DNA of 64,000 nt, from NCBI GenBank assembly GCA_965242665.1, contig OZ251484.1:3038001-3102000 (forward strand), written 5' to 3'. The position numbers and the translations under genes were made by a program. Below the pieces are notes generated by a model. The model worked only from the letters and a program-made list of their open reading frames with translations. It ran no database searches and was not told where the DNA came from. Numbering within the stretch: position 1 is the stretch's first letter; each line of letters starts with the position of its first letter. This document shows positions 22,740 through 32,267 of this stretch, one piece after another. The stretch comes from VXLM01 sp965242665. Lineage in GTDB: Bacteria; Chloroflexota; Dehalococcoidia; Lucifugimonadales; VXLM01.

Positions 22740-24167
22740 ATGGTTCATGCGAAACTCAAGACCAAGATCATTTGTACGATAGGGCCTTCCACGGACTCGC
22801 CTGAGATGATTCGCCGCCTCATTGAGGAAGGGATGAACGTTGCGCGCCTCAATATGTCGCACGGCGACGAAGCCAGCCATACCAAGGCGGTGAAATCGAT
22901 TCGCGCGGTGGCAAGAAAGCTCCGCCTCCCTGTAGCCATCATGGTGGACGTTCCCGGCCCCAAGTACCGCACCGGCCCGCTGGCAGACGGCGTTCTGACA
23001 TTGAAGACGGACGACGATCTCACTTTGACTAGCCGCGACGTGGTTGGCACGAGTGATGTCATCTCGGTTGCGCCGTATGGTATCCACAACGACGCTCGGC
23101 CAGGATCGCCGCTGCTGCTGGACGACGGAAGGATGGAGCTCGCCGTGGAGCGGGTCGACGGAGAGGACGTGCGCTGTACGGTGAAACACGGCGGGAGGTT
23201 GACTGAGGGGCGCGGCGTGGGAGTACCGGGCAGAAATCCCACACAGGAATTTCCATCGGAGCCTGCAGTCCGAGCATTGAAGTTCGCGGCAGAGCGCCGC
23301 GCGGACTTTGCCGCGCTCTCGATGGTATCTTCCGCAGCAGACGTGGAAGCTGCACGGGAAGTTCTACATCGTCATAGACACACGCCGTCTATCGTCTCGA
23401 AAATCGAGTTGTCGGGCGCTGTCCAGCGGTTCGAAGAAATACTCGACGTGAGCGATGGAATCATGGTCGCGCGCGGCGATATGGGCGTGGAGATGCCGAT
23501 AGCAGAAGTGCCGATGATCCAGAAGAGATTGATCTCGCAGTGCAACGCGCGCGGCAAACCCGCGATAACGGCAACCCAGATGCTGGAGTCGATGGTCAAA
23601 TCGCCTGTTCCCACCCGCGCAGAGGTCACGGACGTAGCCAACGCCATCTTCGACGGCACGGACGCGATCATGCTCTCCGGCGAAACCGCCAACGGCGACC
23701 ACCCAATAGAGGCCTTGCAGACGATGGTGAGGGTTGCGATGGTCGCGGAGGAAAACCTTCCGTATCACAGACTCCTCGTGGAACGGCGAGAATATGCCGA
23801 GAACAAGATCGATGATGCGATCGCATACAACGCTTGCCACACCGCGCAGCAACTGGACTCGAAGGTCATCGTCGCGTTTACCGAGTCGGGCAGCACCGCA
23901 CAGCGAGTGTCCAGATACCGCCCAAAGGCGCACGTCATCGCACTGACGTCGAACAAGGAGGTGCAGAGAAGACTCATGTTGGCTTGGGGCGTTACCCCGT
24001 TCGTCGTTCGTTCGATCAGGCGAGTGGACGGGTTCTTCGATCTCGCATCGCAATACGCTCAGGAGAAAGGAGGACTGACGAAGGGAGAATCGGTCGTACT
24101 GGTTGCCGGACTGCCGATCGGCGTACCGGGCGGGACGAATCTCCTCCGCGTCCTTTCCATTAGTTGA
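22740..24167 (+). CDS. pyk: Pyruvate kinase
   Basis: 475 residues starting MVHAKLKTKIICTIGPSTDSPE. Catalyses phosphoenolpyruvate + ADP to pyruvate + ATP. Key segments are MNVARLNMSHG, the catalytic lysine and metal acidic residues in SKIELSGAVQRFEEIL and DGIMVARGDMGVE, ITATQMLESMV, and DGTDAIMLSGETANGDHP. The PK C-terminal allosteric domain follows (VIVAFTESGSTAQRVSRYRP). The usual LDxxGPExR reads VDVPGPKYRTG and SFVR reads SMVS, variants that may alter effector or metal preference. GGAGG sits 8 nt before ATG 22740. The zinc-ribbon gene diverges from it; 22465-22739 holds only the spacer between them. Confidence 0.95.
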   Translation: MVHAKLKTKIICTIGPSTDSPEMIRRLIEEGMNVARLNMSHGDEASHTKAVKSIRAVARKLRLPVAIMVDVPGPKYRTGPLADGVLTLKTDDDLTLTSRDVVGTSDVISVAPYGIHNDARPGSPLLLDDGRMELAVERVDGEDVRCTVKHGGRLTEGRGVGVPGRNPTQEFPSEPAVRALKFAAERRADFAALSMVSSAADVEAAREVLHRHRHTPSIVSKIELSGAVQRFEEILDVSDGIMVARGDMGVEMPIAEVPMIQKRLISQCNARGKPAITATQMLESMVKSPVPTRAEVTDVANAIFDGTDAIMLSGETANGDHPIEALQTMVRVAMVAEENLPYHRLLVERREYAENKIDDAIAYNACHTAQQLDSKVIVAFTESGSTAQRVSRYRPKAHVIALTSNKEVQRRLMLAWGVTPFVVRSIRRVDGFFDLASQYAQEKGGLTKGESVVLVAGLPIGVPGGTNLLRVLSIS

Positions 24168-24357
24168 CCGGGCCCGGCGCAGCGTATCGAGCGCCCGCCT
24201 GCAACCCTTGCCCGCGCTTCTCTCCCAACGAGGAGAGCGGGCGTGCTCCGTTCGGTGCTCGACGAACGCCGCCTCTCCGCCGAAGCATCCTCTTGAGATT
24301 ACGGGTTTGTGGGATAGTCTCCTCAGGGAAGGAGATATTGACCCTGTGGGATGGAGG

Positions 24358-25359
24358 CTATCTGCGGCGCGTCACTACGTAGTCGACGAGCAGTTCGAGC
24401 GAATCGCGGCAGCGGTTCGCTGGAAGATGGCGCAGAGAATCGAGGGCGGAACTGCAGTACTCCTGTGCAACTGCATATGATTGAGCAATGATGTCCGGGT
24501 CGCCGCCAATGGCCATTGCGGATTGGAGCAAGTGCTCGTTCGTTGGTTCTGCAAAGTAGTCTCGAATTGCGGTCGATTCCGGCCACCGCTCCTGAGCTAG
24601 AATCATAGGAAGGGTTAGGACGCCCTGCCTGAGATCGTTGCCGACCGGCTTGCCGATCTCGTTCACCGACCCCTCGAGGTCGAGAATGTCATCCACTATC
24701 TGAAATGCGATGCCGAGCGAGTAGCCGTAGTCTCTCATGGCTTTGGCAAACGATTCCGGCGCTCCGCTGAGGATCGCTCCAGACTCCGCGGCTGTGGTAA
24801 ACAGCGACGCAGTCTTTTCGTAGATGCGCAAGAGATACTGTTCTCGCGATTGCTCCGCATCGTAGCTGGCGGTCATCTCCCCCAATTCCCCGCTGGAAAG
24901 TTCCATGATCGTCTCCGCGAAGCGGCGAATGACCCGGACATTTCCGGTATCGCAAACGTAGGTTGCCGAAGCAGCAAAGAGATAATCTCCCAACAGCACG
25001 GCCGCGCTTCCACCCCATAGCTTGCTAACCGTGGCCTTGCCCCGCCGCACCTCCGCATGGTCGACGGTATCGTCGTGAATCAACGTCGCGATATGGAGCA
25101 ACTCGATCGCGGTCGCCATCGTCTCCGCCTGGGTGCCGTCGTTCGGGTGAAACCCCGCGCCCAGCAGGGTCAGAGTTGGACGGATGCGCTTTCCCTTGGT
25201 CTCCAAAGCGTGGTCGAGCATCTCCGCAAGAAACGGAGACTTTTCGTTGACCATGCCGCGCAGAGCGACTCGAACGCGCTCGAGTCCATCCTCCACCGGG
25301 CGGTGAATGTACGTGAGAGTGTCTTCCAACGATGCGAAGTCATTCACGCGCGGCGCCAC
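24358..25359 (-). CDS. Polyprenyl diphosphate synthase
   Basis: 333 residues. The first aspartate-rich motif is LIHDDTVDHAEVRRG and the second is FQIVDDILDLEG. KGKRIRPTLTLL and GKPVGNDLRQGVLTLP are also family hallmarks. It condenses isopentenyl diphosphate onto allylic primers to give the long isoprenoid chain of quinones (IspB/HepT type). Small residues two and five positions before the first motif (ELLHIATLIHDD) suggest a long-chain product, by analogy only. Start is GTG 25359. metG ends 86 bp further upstream on the same strand. Confidence 0.92.
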   Translation of the reverse strand: MAPRVNDFASLEDTLTYIHRPVEDGLERVRVALRGMVNEKSPFLAEMLDHALETKGKRIRPTLTLLGAGFHPNDGTQAETMATAIELLHIATLIHDDTVDHAEVRRGKATVSKLWGGSAAVLLGDYLFAASATYVCDTGNVRVIRRFAETIMELSSGELGEMTASYDAEQSREQYLLRIYEKTASLFTTAAESGAILSGAPESFAKAMRDYGYSLGIAFQIVDDILDLEGSVNEIGKPVGNDLRQGVLTLPMILAQERWPESTAIRDYFAEPTNEHLLQSAMAIGGDPDIIAQSYAVAQEYCSSALDSLRHLPANRCRDSLELLVDYVVTRRR

Positions 25360-25444
25360 ACCCCCGGAGCGGACGAAAGACGGGGCTGCACATGTCCACG
25401 AATGCGCGTACTGCGCGATTCAATTGTTCGCTTGCGATGGATGG

Positions 25445-27121
25445 TCAATGATTGCGGCCTATTCGCACCATTTCTCGCTCGGCGATGGACTCGTCAAGCT
25501 TCTTGAATAGGGGAGATGGTTCTTGGAGCCGTTGTCCGGCCTTGAGATCCTCGGGTGACCAGTCCCACCCTTCTTCTGCCGCGGAGCCGCTAAACCCCAG
25601 CATGGTATGCAGCTTCTCGCAGCTGGAAGGAAGGTATGGGTACAACGCGCGCTTCAAGCAGTTGATGACGGTCATGGCCGTCCACAACGTCGTTGCGGTC
25701 GCTGCGGCGTCGGTCTTGATCGTCCGCCAAGGAGCCTTGCGGTCGAGGTATCGGTTCGCCGCCTGTGCCAAGGCCATGGCGCCGTCTGCGAGGCCTGCAC
25801 GGAATCGGCACAACTCGATGTTCTTTCCAACCTCTGCCAGTCGCCTCTTGGCCTCGTCGAGCAGAGCTTTCGACTCGGCGTCCAGAGGAGAAGGGTTGGG
25901 CACTGTGCCATCGAAGTGTCGGTAGGACATCGTTAGGACGCGATGCACCAAGTTTCCGAACGTAGCGACCAGTTCGTCGTTGTTGCGCCTGACGTATTCG
26001 GCCCATGAAAAGTCCGAGTCACTCGTTTCGGGCATCCCCGCGGCGATGACGTACCGCAGCGGGTCCGGGTCGTATCGATCGAGATAGTCCGGCAGCCAGA
26101 CCGCCCACGAACGGCTAGTGGACAGTTTCATCCCTTCCAGATTCATATACTCGTTGGCCGGAACATCATAGGGAACGTTCAAGCCCCCGTATCCCAGAAG
26201 CATCATCGGCCATATCACGGTATGGAACGGGATGTTGTCCTTTCCCATGAAGTAGTAGGACTTGCAGTCACTCTGCCAAAAGTCCTTCCATCGATCCGGC
26301 TCGCCGCGCAGGGCCGCCCACTCTTTCGAGGCCGACAAATACCCGATCACCGCCTCGAACCATACGTAGATGCGTTTGCTCTCGTACCCCTCCAGCGGTA
26401 CTGGGATTCCCCACTCGATGTCCCGGGTAATCGGCCTGTCCTGCAGCCCGCTTTCTAAGTAGCCAATGGAGAAGTTCTTGACGTTTGGCCGCCAGTGCGT
26501 TTGCGAGCGGATCCACTCCAACAACTCGGACTCGAACGCGCTGAGCTTCAAGAAGAAGTGCTCCGTTTCCTTGAAGATGAGAGTGTCGCCGCTGATGCGG
26601 CTGCGAATGTCGATCAGCTCCCGTGGGTCGAGGGTTTGTCCACAGTTGTCGCATTGGTCGCCGCGCGCGCCGTCGAAGGCGCAGTGCGGGCAGACGCCCT
26701 CGACGTACCGGTCCGCCAAGAACCGGCCGTCCACTTCGCTGTATGGTTGGAGCGTCGTCTTCGTGTAGAGGTAGCCATTCTCGTGAAGTCGAAGGAAGAT
26801 GTCCTGCGCGACCTGGAAATGATTCTCGGTGTGCGTGGACGTGAACAAGTCGAAACTGATGCCCAGCCGTTCCCAGCAGTCGAGGAACTCCGTGTGGTAC
26901 TGACCAAACACCTCCTCAGGGCTAGTATTTCTCTTCTCCGCTTCCAAGGTCACCGGCGTCCCATGCGAGTCGCTGCCTGACACCATCAGCACGTCGTTTC
27001 CCTTGAGGCGGTGGTACCGCGCAAAGATATCCGCGGGAACATACGCACCCGCAGTTTGGCCGATGTGTATCGAGCCATTGGCGTATGGCCACGCTACGCA
27101 GACTAAGATTCGATCTGACAT
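25445..27121 (-). CDS. metG: Methionyl-tRNA synthetase
   Basis: 558 residues, class I aminoacyl-tRNA synthetase. The HIGH box is NGSIHIGQ and the KMSKS loop is EGMKLSTSRSW, variant signatures I associate with a Chloroflexota-type MetG. The zinc knuckle is CPHC...CDNC. The domain order continues with FMGKDNIPFHTVIWP and YVWFEAVIGYLSASK, and the anticodon-binding helical domain holds FGNLVHRVLTMSYRHF and ANRYLDRKAPW. No C-terminal tRNA-binding (Arc1-like) domain is attached. It charges tRNA-Met. It starts at ATG 27121. Confidence 0.95.
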   Translation of the reverse strand: MSDRILVCVAWPYANGSIHIGQTAGAYVPADIFARYHRLKGNDVLMVSGSDSHGTPVTLEAEKRNTSPEEVFGQYHTEFLDCWERLGISFDLFTSTHTENHFQVAQDIFLRLHENGYLYTKTTLQPYSEVDGRFLADRYVEGVCPHCAFDGARGDQCDNCGQTLDPRELIDIRSRISGDTLIFKETEHFFLKLSAFESELLEWIRSQTHWRPNVKNFSIGYLESGLQDRPITRDIEWGIPVPLEGYESKRIYVWFEAVIGYLSASKEWAALRGEPDRWKDFWQSDCKSYYFMGKDNIPFHTVIWPMMLLGYGGLNVPYDVPANEYMNLEGMKLSTSRSWAVWLPDYLDRYDPDPLRYVIAAGMPETSDSDFSWAEYVRRNNDELVATFGNLVHRVLTMSYRHFDGTVPNPSPLDAESKALLDEAKRRLAEVGKNIELCRFRAGLADGAMALAQAANRYLDRKAPWRTIKTDAAATATTLWTAMTVINCLKRALYPYLPSSCEKLHTMLGFSGSAAEEGWDWSPEDLKAGQRLQEPSPLFKKLDESIAEREMVRIGRNH

Positions 27122-27204
27122 GGATTCCTTCTCGAAAGATGAACTACATCAATAATAGTATCACAACCGAGCCATGGCTTGCCCGTCCCCGTGAGCAGGA
27201 GCGG

Positions 27205-28293
27205 TTAGAGACGACTGAACTCCTCCAGTACGTGCCAAAAGTCGAGTTGTTCGACGGCGTGCGTCCGATAGATGCCCAGGGCGTCCGCGCCGTTATCCTT
27301 GGCGATTCGCCCGGCCTCGATCATCAAGTTTGGGTCTTGGAAACTCCCCGGGTGGTAGCAAGACAACTCTACGATGACAGGACAGCGGCCATTGACCGTG
27401 TTCGCAGCGTGCGCAGTCTGCCTCGCCAAGGCCTCTAGATCGGAGTTGGTGCGGAACTAGAAGAACATCTCGTCGAATACTCCGGCATCTACCCATGCAG
27501 GCCAGTCGTGCAGCGACTTGAGATAGGCGCCTGGTTCGCCGGCAATCAGAGTTGCCGAGAGCGCCGCGTCCGGCCTCGCGTTCTTGACGCCGCCCCGCAG
27601 TTCCACAAGGTAGCGTGTAACGTAGTCTGCGCGGAATTGCATCCAGTCGGGGTCGTCGTTGGGAATGTCGAACGGGCTCTTGCCGTGCGCCTTCTCAAAA
27701 GCATCAGCCACGGCATCCTCGTACCCGTAGGTTACGACACCAAGGTCGTCCTCGTTTCCCTCGACGAATTCCACCTGCACTCCGCTTCCACCCGTCGTTT
27801 CGAGGACCTCGACGAACTGGCGCGTTTGCTCCGCTCTGACCTCCGGAAATGCGAGGCTAAGGTACAGGTCTTGCCCGGGATGCAAGGTATACGAGCGGTC
27901 GCGGGTGAGGCTGCGGTATTCCGGGTGCATTCTGGCAAAGTCGGTCATCGTCGTCGTAACCTTGGGGTCGTCCCAAATGGGGTGGTGGGCGTCCATGAGA
28001 GCCCTCGCTTCGGGACTGTCGATTGGTTCCGGCAAGAAGTTGAGAGACCAACCGTATATCACCCGCGCGCGTCCGTGCCGCGGAAATGAGTTGTAGTTCA
28101 CGTATGGATGCACCTCGATCCCATGCGCGCCCGCAACCTCGGAAAAGATGGGAGTCCAACCCCCAGATATGATGATTCGGGTTACCCCGGAGTTCGCACA
28201 CTTGCGTACCCACGCTTCGATCTCTGCGTGGTGCTCCGGCGCAGTCGGCACACTGTCCACGACTGGCGGCCCCCACAACATCACTTCGTTCAC
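27205..28293 (-). pseudogene. Glycosidase/TIM-barrel-like protein split by an in-frame amber codon
   Basis: A 278-residue frame from 28293 ends at TAG (27457-27459) after GVFDEMFF. The same frame then continues without interruption for ~84 residues (FRTNSDLEALARQT, GRCPVIVELSCYHPGSF, GRIAKDNGADALGIYRTHAVEQLDFWHVL) to 27205. The combined 363-aa protein has beta-alpha-barrel features: GVTRIIISGGWTPIF, GIEVHPYVNYNSFP, GVQVEFVEG, LSATLIAGEP. It resembles family-10/DUF4838-like putative glycoside hydrolases, but no catalytic motif can be named. One base change, one read error, or UAG readthrough would explain the split. Confidence 0.6.
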
Positions 28294-28500
28294 GACGACA
28301 TCTCCCTTCGAACCTCGAATGCTCCCTGCAACCCTATAGAGCGCTGGCTCGATATGTCAACAACCTTGCCGCAGCATAGATGCTCCGCAGGCGCGTTGAC
28401 CCGGCAGGTTCGTTCCGATACCGTTGATGGATGAGGGCGCCTCGACAGTCCGAGAGCATCGCCCCGAACCCCAGGGAAGTTCGTTTGGAGTCGGAGATCG

Positions 28501-29682
28501 ATGACGCAGATTCGAGCGCAGCGCAGCAAACGCCTTCCCATCTACCGCAACGCAGGGTTCCTCTTCGATACCATCGACGAGGCCGCGGAAGTGTTTGCCA
28601 AAGAGGAAGAGTACCCGCAGAGCGCAGACCGGTTTTCCTATGGCCGCTACGGCAGCCCAAACGTGGCGGAGACCGAGTCGAGCTTGGCGGAGATCGAGGG
28701 TTCGAGTTGGGCCGTCCTTTGCGCTTCTGGAATGGCGGCCATCGACACCGCGCTCTCGGTCTTCCAACACGGCGCGGAGACCGGCCCATGGCTCTTCTTT
28801 AGCGAGCTGTACGGCGGAACGAACGACTACATCTCCAACGTCTTGGCGCGCAAGCGAGGCATTGATATTGCGCGGTTCTACCCGACGTCCGGCCAGGAGC
28901 GGTACGACATCATCGAACTCGAGGAACTGCTCGACCGACTGAACCCAGCCCTGTTGTACTTCGAGCCGATTACGAATCCGCTGCTGATCGTTTCGGACGG
29001 GAACCGTATCATCGAGATGGCAAAGGAGCGGAAAATAGCCGTGGTCGTGGACAACACCTTCGCTACTCCGCACCTTTGGCGGCCGTTGGAAAACGGGGCT
29101 GATATAGTCGTCCACAGCGCGACGAAATACCTGGGAGGACACGGCAACTTGACTGCGGGTGTCGCGTCCGGCAATAGTTCGGACATTCGGAAGGCGGCGA
29201 TGCTGTACCGAAAGTACGTCGGAAACATACTGAGTCCGGACGACGCCTATCGGTTGGGTACCCATGTACAGACCTTTGGGCTTCGGTTCGAGCGGCAGTG
29301 CGAGAATGCGGCAAGATTGGCTCGCGCAATGGCCGGACATCCAGCAGTCGGGCGCGTTCGATATCCCGGGCTCGAGACTCACGCGACCCACGCGGAGGCG
29401 GTCCATACGTTTGGCGAGCGCGGTTTTGGAGCGATGCTAAACATCGACTTCCATGGTGGCCGCGCGGCTGCCGATGCCTTCGTGAAGGCGGCCTCCCAGA
29501 CGATCTCCTACGTACCCACGTTGGGAGATCCGACGACGATCATGCTGCACGTCTCCACCGTCTGGGGCGCGGAACGGTTTCCGCATCCTGGAATGGTGCG
29601 TGTATCCGTCGGATTCGAGCCATACGACCATTTGGAGTCCGGCGTTCTTCGCGCCTTGGATGAAATATCGACCGCGTCTTGA
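28501..29682 (+). CDS. Cystathionine gamma-synthase/O-acylhomoserine sulfhydrylase-type PLP enzyme
   Basis: 393 residues of the Cys/Met metabolism PLP-dependent family. Signatures are RFSYGRYGSPNVAETESSLAEIEG (substrate and phosphate contacts), YFEPITNPLLIVSDG, VVVDNTFATPHLWRPLENGADIVVHSATKYLGGHGN with the PLP lysine in SATKYLGG, and the C-terminal PTLGDPTTIMLHVS and GMVRVSVGFE. Beta-replacement, gamma-replacement and gamma-elimination members cannot be separated by eye. It probably acts in methionine or cysteine interconversion. ATG 28501; the 207-bp gap to the divergent gene at 28293 must hold both promoters. Confidence 0.88.
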   Translation: MTQIRAQRSKRLPIYRNAGFLFDTIDEAAEVFAKEEEYPQSADRFSYGRYGSPNVAETESSLAEIEGSSWAVLCASGMAAIDTALSVFQHGAETGPWLFFSELYGGTNDYISNVLARKRGIDIARFYPTSGQERYDIIELEELLDRLNPALLYFEPITNPLLIVSDGNRIIEMAKERKIAVVVDNTFATPHLWRPLENGADIVVHSATKYLGGHGNLTAGVASGNSSDIRKAAMLYRKYVGNILSPDDAYRLGTHVQTFGLRFERQCENAARLARAMAGHPAVGRVRYPGLETHATHAEAVHTFGERGFGAMLNIDFHGGRAAADAFVKAASQTISYVPTLGDPTTIMLHVSTVWGAERFPHPGMVRVSVGFEPYDHLESGVLRALDEISTAS

Positions 29683-29937
29683 TGCCGGCCGAGGTTCGTT
29701 TCCGGCTATCGGCATGGGGCCTGGCCCCGGACCAAAATCCACCCCCCTCAACCCCGGTCATCTCCGCCTTCAGAGACCGAGGGCAGAAATCTTGCGGTAT
29801 GTGTCCGATGGGTATTCATAGAGACACCTTGACCCCGACGAATCGAACGGAACCAGCGAATCCAAATAGTGGTTGCCTTGGGTGCCAACTTTGCTATACA
29901 GTTAACCTGTTGAATTCTCACGATGCGAGGTAGAGAC

Positions 29938-32196
29938 GTGACCACGACCTATGATCCGAATGTTGTCCTGTCGGAACGCGAGTTCAAAACCGTTGGAAAG
30001 CGCCCCGTCCGTCATGACGGCGCAGACAAAGTAACGGGGGCTGCGAAATACGGCGCGGATCGATACCCCACGGGGCTGCTCTTTGGGAAGGTGTTGCGGA
30101 GCCCGCACTCGCACGCAAGGATTCTCTCTATCGATACGAGCCGGGCCGAGGCGCACCCCGGAGTGCGTGCGGTAACGACCGCGGCCGATTTCCCGCAAGA
30201 TGGAGAGCATGAAGACTTGCGCGAGTCGCTGATGGCGAGCAAGAAAGCGCTCTACAAGGGCCATCCAATCGCCGCTGTCGCCGCGAATACCGTCCATGAC
30301 GCCGAGGAAGCGTTGAAGCTCATCGCCGTTGAATACGAGCCGCTTCCCGCAGTGATGACGGCTCCAGAAGGCCTTGCGGAGGGCGCTCCGATATTGCACG
30401 AGAAGAATCGGTCGGAGTATCACGGCGAAGACAACGACACTCCAACGAATATCGACGAGTACGTCCATCATGTCAAAGGCGACATCGAGAAGGGATTCCA
30501 AGAAGCGGACGTGATCGTCGAGCAGGCCTTCGATACCGCGACAGTGCACCAGGGATACATCGAGCCGCAAAACTCCACAGTGCACTGGAATAACGATGGA
30601 CGCGTCCACATCTGGTGCAGCACCCAGGGGCCGTTCGACGTTCGAGACGCTACCGCCCGCGCGTTGGGCATCCCCGAGTCTCAGGTAGTGCTGACCCCCC
30701 TGGAGATTGGGGGAGGATTCGGAGGAAAGTTCGAGCCCTACGGCGCGCCCTTGGCCGCGTACCTTTCACGGAAGACGAACCGCCCGGTCAAAGTCATCAT
30801 GACTCGGACGGAGGATCTGGAATCCACCGGCCCGACGCCCGGTTCGCACATCACCATAAAGATGGGAGCGACCAACGAGGGCAAGATTACGGCGGCCAAA
30901 GCGACGCTCGCATACGAGTCCGGGGCATACTCCGGCTCGATGGTTGGGGCTGGCAGCATGTGCGTATTCGCGCCCTACGACATCGAACACGGAGATGTGG
31001 AAGGGTTTGGCGTTTTCGTCAACAAACCCTCCACCAATGCCTACCGAGCGCCGGGCGCGACGAACGCGGAATTCGCCGCTGAGACGGTAGTCGACGACTT
31101 GGCGGCGAAGATCGGGATGCCGCCTCTCGACTTCCGGCTGTTGAACTCGGCCAAAGAGGGCACCAGGCGCATCGACGGTCCGGTCTTTCCTGCCATTGGC
31201 CTCACCGAGGTGATCGATGCGATGAAGAGCCATCCCCACTACAGCGCGCCCCTGGAAGGCGAGAACCGCGGGCGGGGCGTAGCGGTCGGATGGTGGATCA
31301 ACGGCGGAGGGCCCTCCAGCGTGACCATCAACGTCCACTCGGACGGGACATGCAGCCTCGTCGAAGGGTCGCCGGACATCGGAGGCACACGCACATCGAT
31401 CGCGATGCAGGCCGCGGAGGTGCTCGGTATCCCAGTCGAGAATATTCGACCCATGGTCGTCAGCACCGATGAGGTAGGATTCACCGCCGGTACGGGCGGC
31501 AGCCGCGTAACGTTCGCCACCGGCATGGCCGCGCACGACGCCGCCCAGGATGTCAAGCGTCAGATAATTGACCGCGCGGCCACGATCTGGAACGTCGACG
31601 CAGACTCGGTCGATATGGTCGACGGTGTTCTCAAATCCAAGACCGATACCGAGTTGTCGATGAGCTTCAAGGAACTCGCCGCCCAGATCGAGGGCACGGG
31701 GAACCCCATCGTCGGACGCGCCACCGTGGATGCAGGCGGCGTAGGATCCGCCTACTGCGGCAATATCGTCGATATCGAAGTCGATCCCGAGACAGGCAAG
31801 GTACGCATCCTCCGATTCACGACGGTCCAGGATGCGGGCAAGGCGATTCATCCCAGCTACGTCGAAGGACAGATGCAGGGAGGCAGCGCACAAGGCATTG
31901 GCTGGGCTCTCAACGAGGAGTACTACATGACCGGCGATGGCCGCATGGCGAACAGCACATTCTTGGACTACCGGATGCCGGTCGCAAACGACTTGCCGAT
32001 GATCGACACCGTAGTAGTAGAAGTCGCCAATCCCGGACACCCCTTCGGAGCGCGGGGCGTCGGCGAAGTGAACATCGTACCGCCGCCCGCGGCAATCGCC
32101 AACGCCATCTACCAAGCCGTCGGCGTGCGCATGACCCGCCTGCCCATGAACCCAGTCAACGTCATGCGCGCAGTCTGGGAACAGAACGGGAACTGA
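29938..32196 (+). CDS. Xanthine dehydrogenase-family molybdopterin-binding subunit
   Basis: About 752 residues. GTG 29938 is preferred, with GAGG 7 nt upstream; ATG 29923 lies in the same frame. The N-terminal hammerhead domain begins VGKRPVRHDGADKVTGAAKYGAD and includes GKVLRSPHSHARIL. The molybdopterin domain includes LEIGGGFGGKFEPYGAPLAAYLSRKT, YRAPGATNAEFAAE, GSPDIGGTRTSIAMQAAEVLG and the C-terminal GHPFGARGVGEVNIVPPPAAIANAI with the catalytic-Glu context. It would hydroxylate an N-heterocycle or aldehyde. The FAD and 2Fe-2S subunits normally beside it are absent from the neighbourhood. A 240-bp gap (29683-29922) precedes it and contains a dispersed repeat copy at 29833-29853. Confidence 0.9.
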   Translation: MTTTYDPNVVLSEREFKTVGKRPVRHDGADKVTGAAKYGADRYPTGLLFGKVLRSPHSHARILSIDTSRAEAHPGVRAVTTAADFPQDGEHEDLRESLMASKKALYKGHPIAAVAANTVHDAEEALKLIAVEYEPLPAVMTAPEGLAEGAPILHEKNRSEYHGEDNDTPTNIDEYVHHVKGDIEKGFQEADVIVEQAFDTATVHQGYIEPQNSTVHWNNDGRVHIWCSTQGPFDVRDATARALGIPESQVVLTPLEIGGGFGGKFEPYGAPLAAYLSRKTNRPVKVIMTRTEDLESTGPTPGSHITIKMGATNEGKITAAKATLAYESGAYSGSMVGAGSMCVFAPYDIEHGDVEGFGVFVNKPSTNAYRAPGATNAEFAAETVVDDLAAKIGMPPLDFRLLNSAKEGTRRIDGPVFPAIGLTEVIDAMKSHPHYSAPLEGENRGRGVAVGWWINGGGPSSVTINVHSDGTCSLVEGSPDIGGTRTSIAMQAAEVLGIPVENIRPMVVSTDEVGFTAGTGGSRVTFATGMAAHDAAQDVKRQIIDRAATIWNVDADSVDMVDGVLKSKTDTELSMSFKELAAQIEGTGNPIVGRATVDAGGVGSAYCGNIVDIEVDPETGKVRILRFTTVQDAGKAIHPSYVEGQMQGGSAQGIGWALNEEYYMTGDGRMANSTFLDYRMPVANDLPMIDTVVVEVANPGHPFGARGVGEVNIVPPPAAIANAIYQAVGVRMTRLPMNPVNVMRAVWEQNGN

Positions 32197-32267
32197 CGAC
32201 TCTGTGTGCTGATTCGCATGGTATGGGGTAGGGTCCGGGTTTTCGCCTTCGGAGAAATATCCCGCGT

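Noticed and set aside
24208..24242. Rho-independent terminator after pyk
   Set aside because: A GC-rich imperfect hairpin is present but has a bulge and no T-tract.
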